A stretch of 64,000 nt of DNA from Oceanicaulis alexandrii DSM 11625 (GCF_000420265.1 NZ_ATUP01000001.1:1860001-1924000); one strand, 5' to 3'. Counted from the stretch's first letter, positions 7,601-17,458 are shown. Made by a program: numbers and translations. The notes: generated by a model not told the origin, from the sequence alone.

Positions 7601-9511
7601 ATGACCCATCAATGGGACAGGGTGATTGCCGGTGGGCTGGTGTTTGATGGAACCGGAGTCGCTCCGGTCGTCGAGGACATCGCCATCAAAGACGGCCGCA
7701 TAGCGGCGCGTGGGCCTGATCTGGATCGGACACAAGCCGAAACGGTTATCGAGGCGCATGGCGAATGGGTGATGCCGGGCTTGCTGGACATCCACACCCA
7801 TCTTGATCTTGAAGTGGAGTTTGATCCGGCCCTGCGCGAAGTGGTGCGCCATGGCACCACCACCGTTTTGATGTCGAACTGTTCGCTGGGTCTCGCGTAT
7901 GGCAATCAACGCCGCAATGGCGAAGACCCGCTGGTGGATTGCTTCGCCCGGGTCGAGAACATGCCCAAACCGGTCTTGCGCAAGGTCGCCGAGCGCGCCA
8001 GTTGGACCACGTCTGCAGGCTATTTCTCTCATCTTGATGACTTGCCGCTCGGCTGCAATGTCATCCCGCTCATCCCCCATTCCATGCTGCGCGCCCAGGT
8101 GATGGGGCTGAACGGCTCGGTCAGCCGCACCGCCGGCGAGGCGGATTTGCGCGAAATGGAAGACCTGCTCGAACAGGCGGTGACGGAAGGCTATGTCGGC
8201 TTCTCAACCGATTCCCTGCCCTTCCATTTCCTGTCTGAAGACCCCAATCGCCGGGTGAAAATCCCGTCGCAGTTTGGTCAGTATAAGGAACTCAAGCGCC
8301 TGACGGCGATCTTGCGGCGCAATGACCGGATCTGGCAGGCGACGCCGCCCAAGGACAAGCCTCTGGCGGTGTTCCGTAATTTCCTTCTGACCTCTGGGCG
8401 CTTGTATGGTCGGCCGCTGAAGGTGACGGCGGTGGCGGCGCTGGACGTGGCGGCGAACCGGTCGCTGAAAAAGCTGGCGATGATCCTGAGTCATTTGTTC
8501 AATTCGCCACTTCTGAAGGGCCATTTCCGGTTTCAGGCTTTGGCCGCGCCGTTCAAGGTGTTCTGGGACGGGCCCATCAACCCTCTGGCCGAAGAAGTGC
8601 CGGCGCTGCGCGAGCTGAACGAGCTGGATCTCGAAGATGTGGCCGGGCGCAAGGCGCTGTTGAGAGACAAAGCGTTCCAGGCGCGTTTTTCGAAAATGTG
8701 GATGACCGGCAAGACCGGATTCGGGCCTGCCCGTCTCAAGCGCATGATGAAAATGGAGAGCCTGGCGTTCGACCGCGATTTCGATCAGATGATCTTTCAT
8801 TCAGGCGGTCCGGAAATCTGGACAGGCGAGAGCTTCCAGCAGGTCTTTGATCGCTACCGCGCCTGGCGCGTCGACCCAGCCTTCGCCCGCACCCATGATG
8901 AGCAGAGCGTTTTTGAACGCTTGCCCGAAACCGCCGCGAAAGAAGCGGGCTTCGTTCTGGCGCTGTTTGAAGCGTTTGATCTGGGTTTGCGCTGGTGGAC
9001 GGTCTCCGCCAATCGCGACCCCGAGACCATCCGGGAGCTGATCAACCATCCGCTGACCTTGCCCGGGTTCAACGATTCCGGCGCTCACATCACGAATATG
9101 GCCTTCTATGACGGCAATCTGCGAGCGTTGAAACTGGCCCAGGACGAGGGTCTGGAGCGCGTGGCGAGCCAGATCCGGCGCCTGACGCGGGAGCCGGCGG
9201 ACTTTCTGGGCGTCAAGGCGGGCCGGATCGATATCGGTGATTGCGCCGATGTGACCGTCGTCAACCCCGAGGCGCTGGCGCGCTATGATTCCGAAGCGGG
9301 CAGCAGGTTCATCTGGCGCGAGGATTACGGCCATGAGCAGATGGTCAATCGCTCCGATGGCGTTGTGAGCGCTGTGCTGGTGGCCGGCGAGCCTGTCTAT
9401 GCGCAGGGTGATTTCACCCCTGCAGCAGGCCGAACGCCCCTGGGCCGCGCCCTGCGCCATGAAAGCTGGAGCGGCGGGCGCGCCAAGCCGGAGGCTCTGG
9501 CGGCGGAGTAG
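7601..9511 (+). CDS. D-aminoacylase-type metal-dependent amidohydrolase
   Basis: The 636-residue protein is an amidohydrolase-superfamily enzyme. It opens with the small beta-sandwich segment IAGGLVFDGTGVAPVVEDIAIKDGRI. The first metal motif GLLDIHTHLD is near residue 66, and GFNDSGAHITNM near residue 490 gives a later metal or catalytic site. The nearest family I recognise is N-acyl-D-amino-acid deacylase, which hydrolyses N-acylated D-amino acids; many members act on other cyclic or linear amides, so the substrate is open. It follows the MEST-like hydrolase by 26 nt with its own GGGAGGAG ribosome site. Confidence 0.85.
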   Translation: MTHQWDRVIAGGLVFDGTGVAPVVEDIAIKDGRIAARGPDLDRTQAETVIEAHGEWVMPGLLDIHTHLDLEVEFDPALREVVRHGTTTVLMSNCSLGLAYGNQRRNGEDPLVDCFARVENMPKPVLRKVAERASWTTSAGYFSHLDDLPLGCNVIPLIPHSMLRAQVMGLNGSVSRTAGEADLREMEDLLEQAVTEGYVGFSTDSLPFHFLSEDPNRRVKIPSQFGQYKELKRLTAILRRNDRIWQATPPKDKPLAVFRNFLLTSGRLYGRPLKVTAVAALDVAANRSLKKLAMILSHLFNSPLLKGHFRFQALAAPFKVFWDGPINPLAEEVPALRELNELDLEDVAGRKALLRDKAFQARFSKMWMTGKTGFGPARLKRMMKMESLAFDRDFDQMIFHSGGPEIWTGESFQQVFDRYRAWRVDPAFARTHDEQSVFERLPETAAKEAGFVLALFEAFDLGLRWWTVSANRDPETIRELINHPLTLPGFNDSGAHITNMAFYDGNLRALKLAQDEGLERVASQIRRLTREPADFLGVKAGRIDIGDCADVTVVNPEALARYDSEAGSRFIWREDYGHEQMVNRSDGVVSAVLVAGEPVYAQGDFTPAAGRTPLGRALRHESWSGGRAKPEALAAE

Positions 9512-9527
9512 GGGACTTTTCTGGTTC

Positions 9528-9740
9528 TCCCTCGCCTCCGCTCGGTCGATCCTCGCTAAAGCTTCGGACGCGCGGTCGCGCTTGCGAACCTCCGGTTCGG
9601 GGAGGCAACTTGTTCATGCTGGCGTTAACGAGCCTGCAAGGCTCGCAAGGCCAAAGGCCGCCCGCAGCGAAGCGAGGATCGACCGAGCGGAGGCGAGGGA
9701 CAACAGAAGCAATCCCGCGTCCGCAGCGAAGCGAGGATCG
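9528..9740. repeat. Intergenic repeat cluster with 30-bp perfect inverted repeat
   Basis: Positions 9528-9557 and 9671-9700 form a perfect 30-bp inverted repeat (arm begins TCCCTCGCCTCCGCTCGGTC). A 20-bp unit starting CCGCAGCGAAGCGAGGATCG occurs directly repeated at 9662-9681 and 9721-9740. Small hairpins (AACCTCCGGTT, GAGCCTGCAAGGCTC) fill the interior. No transposase is encoded. I read it as a REP/MITE-like interspersed element in the gap between the convergent amidohydrolase and nth genes. The whole 253-bp gap holds no plausible gene. Confidence 0.75.
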
Positions 9741-9764
9741 GAAGCCGACAGGCTTCCTCCTCAC

Positions 9765-10457
9765 TCAAGGCGCGGGCGTCTTGTCCTTGAACTTGCAGAT
9801 GTCGGCGATGGCGCAGCGCCAGCATTCAGGCTTGCGCGCCTTGCACACATAGCGCCCGTGCAGGATCAGCCAGTGATGGGCGCCTTTGAGATATTGCGGC
9901 GGGGTGATGCGCTCCAGGCGCTCCTCCACCTCGTCGGGCGTCTTGCCCGGCGCCAGACGGGTGCGGTTGCTGACGCGGAAGATATGAGTATCCACCGCGA
10001 TGGTGTGCTGGCCGAAGGCTTCGTTGAGCACGACATTCGCCGTCTTGCGCCCCACGCCGGGCAGGCGGATCAATTCATCACGGGTTTGCGGCACTTCGCC
10101 GCCAAACTCTTCCAGGATCATTTTGGACAGGGCGATGACGTTCTTGGCCTTGTTGCGGAACAGGCCGATCGTCTTGATGTGCTCGCGCAGGCCCTCTTCG
10201 CCCAGAGCCAACATTTTTTCAGGCGTGTCCGCGACCTTGAACAGCTTGTCGGTGGCTTTGTTGACGCCCACATCGGTGGCTTGCGCCGACAAGGCGACGG
10301 CGACCACCAGCGTGAACGGGTTTGAGTAATTGAGTTCGGTCTGCGGCTCGGGGCGATCATCGGCCAGACGTGCGAACAGCTCTTCGGCCTGTTCCCTGTT
10401 CAGTCCGGGCGGGCGGCGTTTGGCGGACTTTTTTCTGGGCTTTTGCGCTTGGGTCAT
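9765..10457 (-). CDS. nth: Endonuclease III (DNA glycosylase/AP lyase)
   Basis: The 230-residue enzyme removes oxidised pyrimidines from DNA and cuts the abasic site, in base-excision repair. The helix-hairpin-helix is LPGVGRKTANVV with the catalytic Lys, and the catalytic Asp follows in HTIAVDTHIFRVSNR. The C-terminal 4Fe-4S cluster motif is complete: CKARKPECWRCAIADIC gives the C-X6-C-X2-C-X5-C spacing. The N-terminal 20 residues are a basic extension (KPRKKSAKRRPP). It is convergent with the repeat cluster downstream, and terC lies upstream on the same strand facing it. Confidence 0.97.
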   Translation of the reverse strand: MTQAQKPRKKSAKRRPPGLNREQAEELFARLADDRPEPQTELNYSNPFTLVVAVALSAQATDVGVNKATDKLFKVADTPEKMLALGEEGLREHIKTIGLFRNKAKNVIALSKMILEEFGGEVPQTRDELIRLPGVGRKTANVVLNEAFGQHTIAVDTHIFRVSNRTRLAPGKTPDEVEERLERITPPQYLKGAHHWLILHGRYVCKARKPECWRCAIADICKFKDKTPAP

Positions 10458-10496
10458 GGGCTGGCGATAGCCTTCAACCCGCTTGGGCGCAAGTCT

Positions 10497-11216
10497 TCAC
10501 CCATGAGGTTTGCGATTACGCCGGGCGAGGATGTTGAGCACTTCCACCAGCAGGGAAAAGGCGATGGCGAAATAGATGTAGCCGCGCGGAATATGAAAGC
10601 CGAGCCCGTCCGCAACCAACGCCACGCCCACCAGCAGCAGGAAGGACAGCGCCAGCATTTTCGTGGTCGGGTGGCGCGCGATGAAGGCGGCGACGCTGTC
10701 AGCGGCGAGGATCATCACTAAAATCGCCAGCATCACGGCGGCGATCATGATGGGCAGCCGGTCGGTCAGGCCCACCGCCGTGATCACGCTGTCGAGTGAA
10801 AAGACGATGTCGATCAGTGCGATCTGTACGATCACCATGGGCAAGAGACCGGACGCCCCGCCACCATGGCTTTCGCTTTCGCCTTCCACATCATGGTGGA
10901 TTTCCAGCGTGGATTTCGCGAGCAGGAACCCCCCGCCGCCCAGCATAAGGAGGTCGCGCCAGCTGAACCCGTGGTCAAAGAGTTCGAAGACAGGTTGAGA
11001 CAGGCGCGCAATCCAGACCAGCCCCGCCAGCATGGCGATGCGAAAGCCCAGGGCGAGCAAAAGGCCCAGCCGCCGCGCCATGGCGCGTTGATGTTCGGGC
11101 AGGCGCTCGGCCATGACCGCCACGAAAATGATGTTGTCCACGCCCAGCACGATTTCGAGAAAGGCGAGCGTGGCGAAGGAGGCCCAGACGGCGGGGTCGG
11201 TCAGAAATTCGATCAT
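10497..11216 (-). CDS. TerC family integral membrane protein
   Basis: The 239-residue protein has about seven hydrophobic segments and the TerC signatures LEIVLGVDNIIFVAV near the N-terminus and IALIDIVFSLDSVITAVG in the middle; the acidic residues in these are the likely metal-binding sites. A His/Asp/Glu-rich cytoplasmic loop (EIHHDVEGESESHGGG) lies between. TerC/Alx-family proteins are linked to tellurite resistance and, more recently, manganese export. No ter operon is nearby, so a metal-homeostasis role is more likely than tellurite resistance. It ends 39 nt upstream of nth. Confidence 0.9.
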   Translation of the reverse strand: MIEFLTDPAVWASFATLAFLEIVLGVDNIIFVAVMAERLPEHQRAMARRLGLLLALGFRIAMLAGLVWIARLSQPVFELFDHGFSWRDLLMLGGGGFLLAKSTLEIHHDVEGESESHGGGASGLLPMVIVQIALIDIVFSLDSVITAVGLTDRLPIMIAAVMLAILVMILAADSVAAFIARHPTTKMLALSFLLLVGVALVADGLGFHIPRGYIYFAIAFSLLVEVLNILARRNRKPHG

Positions 11217-11343
11217 GCCGGCACTCTACGCCTCGAAGCCCGATGGGTTAAAGACCCTTCCAGTTTTCAGGGCGTGCGGCTTTTCAAGACCGGTGGCTCA
11301 CGGCATAACGCACTGCAGCACACTCAGATCCCGGAAGATCATC

Positions 11344-11781
11344 ATGAAGCCTGACGCGTACCGCCTGAAACTCGAAACATATCCCTCGGTGGTTTCCGTC
11401 CCCAGTCGGTTTCAGGATCTCGATCCGCTGGGGCATATCAACAATGTGGCGATTGGCGCGTTTTATGAAGAAGCGCGCGGCGCGCTGAACCGCCAGGCGT
11501 TCTCACTCGATCTGCGCAAGGCCAACAAGATGCGCATGGTGATCGCGGATGTTCATATCGCGTATCTGGACGAGGCGTTTTATCCTGGCGAGCTGGTGGT
11601 GGGGTCCGGCATTTTGCGCATTGGCGGGTCCAGCTACACGATCGGCCAGGGTCTGTTTCAGAAGGGGCAGTGCATCGGCGCGAGCGAATCTGTTCTGGTG
11701 AACACCGACGGGAAAAAGCCCGCTCCGATCCCCGAAGAGGGCCGCAAGGCGCTTGAAGCCTTGATGATCAAGCCCGCCTAG
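11344..11781 (+). CDS. Acyl-CoA thioesterase (4HBT hot-dog fold)
   Basis: The 145-residue protein has the hot-dog thioesterase signature SRFQDLDPLGHINNVAIGAFYEEAR, with the catalytic Asp of the 4-hydroxybenzoyl-CoA thioesterase group in DLDPLGHINN. It should hydrolyse acyl-CoA thioesters; the chain is unknown. The frame is open upstream to 11113, but the ATG at 11344 gives the family length and begins right before the first strand. It is divergent from terC. A secreted beta-propeller protein follows 91 nt later. Confidence 0.88.
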   Translation: MKPDAYRLKLETYPSVVSVPSRFQDLDPLGHINNVAIGAFYEEARGALNRQAFSLDLRKANKMRMVIADVHIAYLDEAFYPGELVVGSGILRIGGSSYTIGQGLFQKGQCIGASESVLVNTDGKKPAPIPEEGRKALEALMIKPA

Positions 11782-11872
11782 GACTGTATCGGGGTCTTTG
11801 GCGTGCGGTTTTGCACCCTCTTGCCGCTTTACCGCCTTGCTGGCGCCTTTCACGATTGGGCAAAGTGTTTTG

Positions 11873-13162
11873 ATGAAAGCGCTACTCTCCTGTCTCGCCG
11901 CCTCCGCCCTGGTTCTGGGCGCTTCGGCCTCCGCCTTGGCTCAATCGCGATCCGCGCTCGATCTGTCAGCTCTGCTCCGTGAAGAGATGCGGGCTGCGGC
12001 CCAGATCGAGGATTTCGAAACCGCGCATCGCATGAATGCGGCGGCGCTGGAGCTGCAGCCCGGCCATCCGGGATTGCTGAACAATGCGGTGCTGCTGGGC
12101 GCCATGGCCGGGCGGACAGATCATCAGTTCGAGGCGCTTGAAACCATCGCTCGCGCAGGTCTCAGCTATGACCTCGAGGCGGCGGTTCGTAATCTGGCGC
12201 AGCTTGAAGCCGCTGATCCTGAGCGATTGAACGCCATACGCGAGGCGCTCGCTGAGAACGCTGCGCCTGTCGGTCAGGCGGTGCAGGTGGCGAACCCCGC
12301 CCTGCCCAACGCTCTGATCGAAGCGCTGGCGGTCGATAACGAGACCGAGCGCCTGTATCTGGGCGGCGTCGCGGAGCGCCGCATCTTTCGCGTCGAACCG
12401 TTTGCGCCCGATGACTTTGAAGTGTTCGCGGGCGAGGATGAGCCCATTGGCTCGATCTTCGGGCTCGCAGCGGACCGGCGGCATGGTCGGCTCTATGCGG
12501 TTGAGGGCGTGGTGGAGCAGACCCCGCTCGCTGAGGGCGAGCAGCCTGGCACAGCCTTGCTTGTGCTGGACCTTGAAACCGGGGAGCTGATTGAGCGCCA
12601 TACGATTGAGGGCGCGGAGCGCATGGGCGATCTGACCGTGCGCGATGGGGTGGTGTTCGTCTCTGATGCCGACGCCGGGCGGATTTACCGCCTCAACGGT
12701 CCCCGCGCGGAGCTTGAGCTTTATGCCGAAGATGCGCGCTTTGCATCTCTGCAAGGCCTGGCGCAGGCGCGGGGCGCATTGTGGGTGGTCGATTACGCCT
12801 TGGGGTTATGGCGCATTGATCCGGTCAGCCGGGTCGCGCATTTGCAGCCGAGCCCGGACGGGACCAGCCTGATCGGGATGGACGGCCTGGTGGCCGACCG
12901 ACTGGGGCGCTTGTTCGTGGTGCGCAATGGCGCGGCGCCTGCGGGTGTTTTTGAACTGGTGTTTGATACGGCAAACCAGCTTGTCGGGCTTGAGCCTGTG
13001 CTGACAGGGGATGGACGCCTGGACGAACCGACCACGGCGCGGATCGCGGATGATCGCCTGTTTGTGAATGCGGATGCGCCCTGGGACCAGTTTCCGGCCG
13101 ATGGCGCGACGCCTGACGGGCCGCGGCGTTCGCCGGTGATCCTGGCGCTGCCCATCCCGTAA
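11873..13162 (+). CDS. Secreted SMP-30/beta-propeller-like protein
   Basis: I chose the internal ATG because it starts a clean signal peptide (MKALLSCLAASALVLGASASALA, cleavage near SALA-Q); the 25 codons before it lack such a signal. The 429-residue product has an N-terminal helical part (about 30-150) that resembles TPR-like pairs, then propeller blades such as GSIFGLAADRRHGRLYAVEG and GMDGLVADRLGRLFVVRNG. This resembles SMP-30/gluconolactonase-type lactonases, but I do not see a secure metal-ligand set. It is likely periplasmic. Function not assigned. Confidence 0.75.
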   Translation: MKALLSCLAASALVLGASASALAQSRSALDLSALLREEMRAAAQIEDFETAHRMNAAALELQPGHPGLLNNAVLLGAMAGRTDHQFEALETIARAGLSYDLEAAVRNLAQLEAADPERLNAIREALAENAAPVGQAVQVANPALPNALIEALAVDNETERLYLGGVAERRIFRVEPFAPDDFEVFAGEDEPIGSIFGLAADRRHGRLYAVEGVVEQTPLAEGEQPGTALLVLDLETGELIERHTIEGAERMGDLTVRDGVVFVSDADAGRIYRLNGPRAELELYAEDARFASLQGLAQARGALWVVDYALGLWRIDPVSRVAHLQPSPDGTSLIGMDGLVADRLGRLFVVRNGAAPAGVFELVFDTANQLVGLEPVLTGDGRLDEPTTARIADDRLFVNADAPWDQFPADGATPDGPRRSPVILALPIP

Positions 13163-13231
13163 AAACTGTTGTCGGTTAACGGGGATTAACCCGTCGGGAA
13201 GACTCTTTGAGGCAGTCTGGAGGCCATGACC

Positions 13232-15700
13232 ATGGCGGCCGATCCCTCTCTGGATTCCGACACCCCGGTGCGACGCAAGCCCGGGCTGATCGCGCGTGTC
13301 CGCACCGCGTTGATCGGCGCTGTCATGACCGCGCTGGGTGCGTTCGTGATCGTGTCCATGCTGAGCCATAACCCGCTGGACCCCAGCCTGAATGCGGCCA
13401 CTGGACGTGCGGCGACGAACTGGATGGGCGAGCCGGGCGCCGTGACGTCTGATCTCATCCTGCAGATCTCGGGCTGGGCGGGCGCCGCCGCGGCGCTGGC
13501 CTTGACCGGCTGGGGGCTGATCTTGCTGGTGCGTGGCCCACGGGGGCGCTCCAAGACTGTGTCCGCCTTCCGGATCATCTCGGGCTTTCTGGGCGTGTGT
13601 GGATTCGCCATGGCGGTTTCGGCTTTGCCCATGCCCGCGAACTGGCCGTTCGCGACCGGGCTGGGCGGTCTGGTTGGCGACGGCTTGCTGGGCCTGATCC
13701 AGACTGTGACCCGCGAGATTAACGCGCCGGGCGGACGGGTGATCGCGGGCGTGCTGGGATTGACGCTGGCGGTGTTTGGCGTGTTTTTCTGCTTTGGTCT
13801 GACCGTACGGGACCTGACCGCGGCGCGGGACGCCGCCGAGCTGGTCTGGGCGACGGTCCGGGTGTGGATTGATCAGGTTCTGGGCGCCATTCCGCGCGCC
13901 TGGGGGCGTGGCGAGATTGCGGTGCAGACCCCCGCTTCGCCTGATGGCCGTGCGGAAACCGCGCCGGCCTTTCTCAAGCGTGATCGCCGGTCCGGCGCAG
14001 AGCCGGCGCGCACGCCGCCGCGCATCAGCCGCGACCCCGTTGATGAGGATGATGACGACTATGACGACGCGGCCATGACCGCCACCGGCGCGCCGGCGCG
14101 TCCCAGCCCTGTGAAGGTGGCGCGCAAGAAAAGCGTGCGCGAATCGGATCGTGAGGCCCGCGAAGCCCAGGGCGCCTTGCCGTTCAGCGGCGATTCCTCC
14201 GGGTTTGAATTGCCGCGCCTGGATCTTCTGTCGCCGGCGCCGCCGCGTGCGGATACCGTGGATGCCGACGCCCTGGCCCAGAACGCGGAGCTTCTGACGG
14301 GCGTGCTGGCGGATTTCGGCGTGAAGGGCGAAGTGGTGCAGGTGCGCCCAGGTCCTGTGGTGACGCTGTATGAACTGGAGCCCGCGCCCGGCGTGAAAAC
14401 CAGCCGCGTGATCAATCTGGCCGATGATATCGCCCGCTCCATGGCGGCGGTCGCCTGCCGGGTCTCGGTCGTGCCAGGGCGCAACGCCATCGGGATTGAA
14501 TTGCCCAACCAGCATCGCGAGACGGTGTTCCTGCGCGCGCTGCTGGCCTCCAAGCATTTCGAGGCCGCCAAGGCGGAGCTGCCCATGGCGCTGGGGGAGA
14601 CCATTGGCGGCGAACCGTTCACCGCCGATCTCGCAAAAATGCCTCACCTTCTGATCGCGGGCACCACCGGTTCGGGTAAATCGGTGGGTGTGAACGCGAT
14701 GATCCTGTCGCTTCTGTACCGGCTGCCGCCTGAAGAGTGCCGGATGATCATGATCGATCCGAAAATGCTGGAATTGTCGGTCTATGACGGCATTCCGCAT
14801 CTTCTGAGCCCGGTGGTGATCGATCCGAAAAAGGCGGTGGCGGCGCTCAAATGGACCGTGCGCGAAATGGAGTCGCGCTATCTGAAAATGTCCAAGGTCG
14901 GCGTGCGCAACATGAAGGGCTTCAACGAGAAGGCCCGTCAGGCGCGTGAAGACAATGACGTGCTCAGCCGCACCGTTCAGACCGGTTTTGACAAGGAAAG
15001 CGGCGAGCCGGTCTATGAGACCGAGATCATCGAGCCTGATCCCATGCCCTATATCGTCGTGGTGATCGACGAGATGGCGGATCTGATGATGGTCGCCGGC
15101 AAGGATATCGAGGGCGCGATCCAGCGCCTGGCGCAAATGGCGCGCGCGGCGGGAATCCACCTGATCATGGCGACGCAGCGGCCGTCCGTGGACGTGATCA
15201 CCGGCACGATCAAGGCGAACTTCCCCACACGGATCAGCTATCAGGTCACCTCCAAGATCGACTCGCGCACCATTCTGGGCGAGCAGGGCGCTGAACAGCT
15301 TCTGGGCATGGGCGACCTTCTGTACATGGCGGGCGGGGGCCGCATCCGGCGCCTGCACGGACCCTTCGTGTCGGATCGCGAAGTCGAGGATGTGGCCAAC
15401 TACCTCAAATCCCAGGGCACGCCGGAATATCTCGACGCAGTCACCGAGGACCTGGACGAAGAGGGCGGTGAGGGCGCGCTGGATCTTGTGGGCGGCGGAT
15501 CCGGCGATGACCTGTTTGATCAGGCCGTCGCCGTGGTCGCGCGCGACCGCAAGGCGTCCACCAGTTATATCCAGCGCCGTCTTCAGATCGGCTATAATCG
15601 CGCCGCGACCTTGATCGAGCGCATGGAGGATGAGGGCATGATCGGCCCCGCCGACCATGCCGGCAAGCGCGAGATTTTCCTGCCTGAACACGGCGACTGA
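13232..15700 (+). CDS. ftsK: DNA translocase FtsK
   Basis: The 822-residue protein links cell division to chromosome-dimer resolution by pumping DNA at the septum. An N-terminal membrane region (about residues 20-200, four hydrophobic segments) is followed by a charged linker of about 170 residues and the RecA-like motor: Walker A GTTGSGKS at 477-484 and Walker [15 protein letters not shown]. The C-terminal gamma winged helix ([27 protein letters not shown]) reads KOPS sites. I prefer the ATG at 13232, 8 nt after GGAGG; the ATG at 13226 is only 2 nt from it. The gene after it at 15802 is unrecognised. Confidence 0.96.
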   Translation: MAADPSLDSDTPVRRKPGLIARVRTALIGAVMTALGAFVIVSMLSHNPLDPSLNAATGRAATNWMGEPGAVTSDLILQISGWAGAAAALALTGWGLILLVRGPRGRSKTVSAFRIISGFLGVCGFAMAVSALPMPANWPFATGLGGLVGDGLLGLIQTVTREINAPGGRVIAGVLGLTLAVFGVFFCFGLTVRDLTAARDAAELVWATVRVWIDQVLGAIPRAWGRGEIAVQTPASPDGRAETAPAFLKRDRRSGAEPARTPPRISRDPVDEDDDDYDDAAMTATGAPARPSPVKVARKKSVRESDREAREAQGALPFSGDSSGFELPRLDLLSPAPPRADTVDADALAQNAELLTGVLADFGVKGEVVQVRPGPVVTLYELEPAPGVKTSRVINLADDIARSMAAVACRVSVVPGRNAIGIELPNQHRETVFLRALLASKHFEAAKAELPMALGETIGGEPFTADLAKMPHLLIAGTTGSGKSVGVNAMILSLLYRLPPEECRMIMIDPKMLELSVYDGIPHLLSPVVIDPKKAVAALKWTVREMESRYLKMSKVGVRNMKGFNEKARQAREDNDVLSRTVQTGFDKESGEPVYETEIIEPDPMPYIVVVIDEMADLMMVAGKDIEGAIQRLAQMARAAGIHLIMATQRPSVDVITGTIKANFPTRISYQVTSKIDSRTILGEQGAEQLLGMGDLLYMAGGGRIRRLHGPFVSDREVEDVANYLKSQGTPEYLDAVTEDLDEEGGEGALDLVGGGSGDDLFDQAVAVVARDRKASTSYIQRRLQIGYNRAATLIERMEDEGMIGPADHAGKREIFLPEHGD

Positions 15701-15801
15701 CCGGCTTATTGAGGCATTAACCCTGCCGCCCGGATTCGCTGGCGTGCGGGCCTGTTTTCCGCCCATGCTCACGTGTTGAGTGGGGTAGGAGACCGGCTCT
15801 T

Positions 15802-16935
15802 ATGTTCAGCCGCCGTCCATATGATCTGAAAAACCTGGTGCGGGGCGGTTCGACGCCGCGCGTGCTCGATTTGTGCGGTCTGCACAAGCGTTTCCCCGAT
15901 CTGGCCCAGACCCCCAATCCGCTGTTTCGCCATCGCGGCCTGAACCGCTGTTTTCTGATCAAGCATAATCTGCGCCGCAATGAGCGCTCTCTGGTGCGGT
16001 CGGGTCGCAATATCGTGACCAAGCTGGTCATGCCCATTGATCCCAAGGATCCGGGCGCCGGCGCCTTCTGGACCTTTATCGAGGCGCCCAATCTGGAAGC
16101 CTGGCTGGAAGAGGCGCTGGGACGTGACCGCAACCTCTATGAAGAAGAATTCACCGAGGATGTGCGCACGCTGTCGCGGCTGAAATCAGCACCAGCCTTT
16201 GATCCCTTCTTGCTGGAAGCCCTGTTCCCGGAGCGCGATCTCGACCCGCGCTATTTCACCATGGCCAAGGCCGACGAAGCCGAGTTCAAGATGTTCGCGG
16301 CCCGGCACATGGCCGACATCTCCGCGAAAGCCCTGGGCGAGACCACCACGCGCAAACGTCCCGAACGCCTCGCCGCGGTGCTGTTTAACGCCAAGAGCCA
16401 CGCCCAACGCGAGGATTTGCGCAACGCCCTGCGCATGGACCCTGAAGACTTCACCGTCGGCGTCTTCGGCTGGAAGGGGCTTCTGTATTATCTGTGGCGC
16501 ATGAACATCATCACCGAAGAGCTGGCGAGCTTCCTGCGCGATCTGGCGCGGCTGGAAAAGGAAGACGGCTCCGCGCCTTTCCGCCCGCTGGCGGCGCCGA
16601 TCAGCCGTATCCGTCGCTCTGTCCGGCTGCGCTGGGAAGACCTCAAGGCCGGGCGGGAAAACTATTACCGCGTGGTCTCGGCCTTCCTCGATGACGGCGA
16701 CCCCATCGCCATGCGGATGCTGCTGCTCAAAGCGCCGAATCTGTTCAGCCGGATCGGGGATGATGTGGCGGCGCTGACCCACCTCACGACCTATTGGAAT
16801 TACTGGCGCCGTCAGCGCGGCGAGGGCGTGATCCGCCACGAAATGGCGACCACGCTGCTGCCTGACCTCGCCGGCGACATCGCCCGCGATCTCGACGACG
16901 ACATGCCGCTCTATCATTCGCGCGGCGTGGCGTAG
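15802..16935 (+). CDS. Hypothetical protein, unrecognised
   Basis: The 377-residue product has no signal peptide, no convincing membrane segment and no motif I recognise. It is rich in Arg, Leu and Asp/Glu (RNALRMDPEDFTVGVFGWKGLLYYLWRMN, RRSVRLRWEDLKAGRENYYRVVSAFLDDGDP), which suggests a helical cytoplasmic protein. Codon use matches neighbouring genes and the whole frame is uninterrupted, so it is very likely real. It begins 101 nt after ftsK on the same strand, with GGAG 10 nt before the ATG. A role in division cannot be claimed from position alone. Confidence 0.8.
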   Translation: MFSRRPYDLKNLVRGGSTPRVLDLCGLHKRFPDLAQTPNPLFRHRGLNRCFLIKHNLRRNERSLVRSGRNIVTKLVMPIDPKDPGAGAFWTFIEAPNLEAWLEEALGRDRNLYEEEFTEDVRTLSRLKSAPAFDPFLLEALFPERDLDPRYFTMAKADEAEFKMFAARHMADISAKALGETTTRKRPERLAAVLFNAKSHAQREDLRNALRMDPEDFTVGVFGWKGLLYYLWRMNIITEELASFLRDLARLEKEDGSAPFRPLAAPISRIRRSVRLRWEDLKAGRENYYRVVSAFLDDGDPIAMRMLLLKAPNLFSRIGDDVAALTHLTTYWNYWRRQRGEGVIRHEMATTLLPDLAGDIARDLDDDMPLYHSRGVA

Positions 16936-17458
16936 GGCTTCTTCGTAACGCCGACCCTCTTTGAATCATTAAAACGCGGGTGCGCGTCCCTCTCCCATCC
17001 TTGAGGGGAGAGGAGAAGACCCCAAGCTTCTCTTTCCCGGCGTAGGCCGGGACCCAGAGCCGGAAACGTGGCGCCCTGTGATCACTGGATCCCGGCCTGC
17101 GCCGGGAAAGAGGGTGATAAGATACGCCCCTCACTTATCCGCCCCCTGGTCATCCTGCCCTATCCTGCCCCTCTCCTCGCTTGTGGAAGGGCGGATCGCG
17201 ACCGTCGGTTGGGGCGAGGAGAGGCGGCGCAAGCTGTCGGCGACGCCTTGCGTGTGACAGGGCGAAGCCAGGCGATGGGAAGGCCGGATCGGCGCTTTCG
17301 CAAGTTCACCCCAGACTATCCAGCCGGACCGGTCTTCCCGCGTTCGCCCCTCGGCCCAATGGGCGCGAGGCGTTTGGGCGTGCGTGAAGGTTTCAAGCGC
17401 TGGCGCCCGCCTTGCAGAACCCTTCGAAAAACGTGAATGCGTTTATGGAGGTGTGCCA
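16936..17458. other. Long intergenic region without a supported gene
   Basis: This 523-bp gap has several short overlapping open frames on both strands, none with a ribosome site or recognisable product. It contains a small CCTCTCCC/GGGGAGAGG inverted repeat near 16990, the palindromic element at 17030-17112, and a second short inverted repeat CTCTCCTCGC/GCGAGGAGAG around 17172-17223. The ribosome site of the next gene (GGAGG) is at its end. Confidence 0.6.
17030..17112. repeat. Palindromic REP-like element
   Basis: Two 28-nt arms, 17030-17057 (CTCTTTCCCGGCGTAGGCCG and on to CCCAG) and 17085-17112, are inverted copies with 26 of 28 positions matching; both mismatches would still allow G-U pairs in RNA. 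The 27-nt loop is GC-rich. Elements with a CCCGGCNTAGGCCGGG core occur dispersed in many alphaproteobacterial genomes; that this one is dispersed here is inference. Confidence 0.7.

Noticed and set aside
9528-9740. CRISPR array
   Set aside because: The repeats are inverted and too few, spacing is irregular, and no cas gene is present.
10497-11216. Tellurite resistance locus
   Set aside because: Only a TerC-family protein is present; without terZABDEF neighbours tellurite resistance is not supported.
12806-15772. A 988-codon open frame on the minus strand opposite ftsK
   Set aside because: It is an antisense shadow of a well-supported ftsK gene; its product is low-complexity (His/Arg/Gly-rich) with no domain, as expected from GC-rich third-position bias.
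16936-17458. Small protein or RNA gene in the long gap before the DUF418 gene
   Set aside because: Open frames lack ribosome sites and overlap the palindromic element; no tRNA-like or known RNA motif was found.
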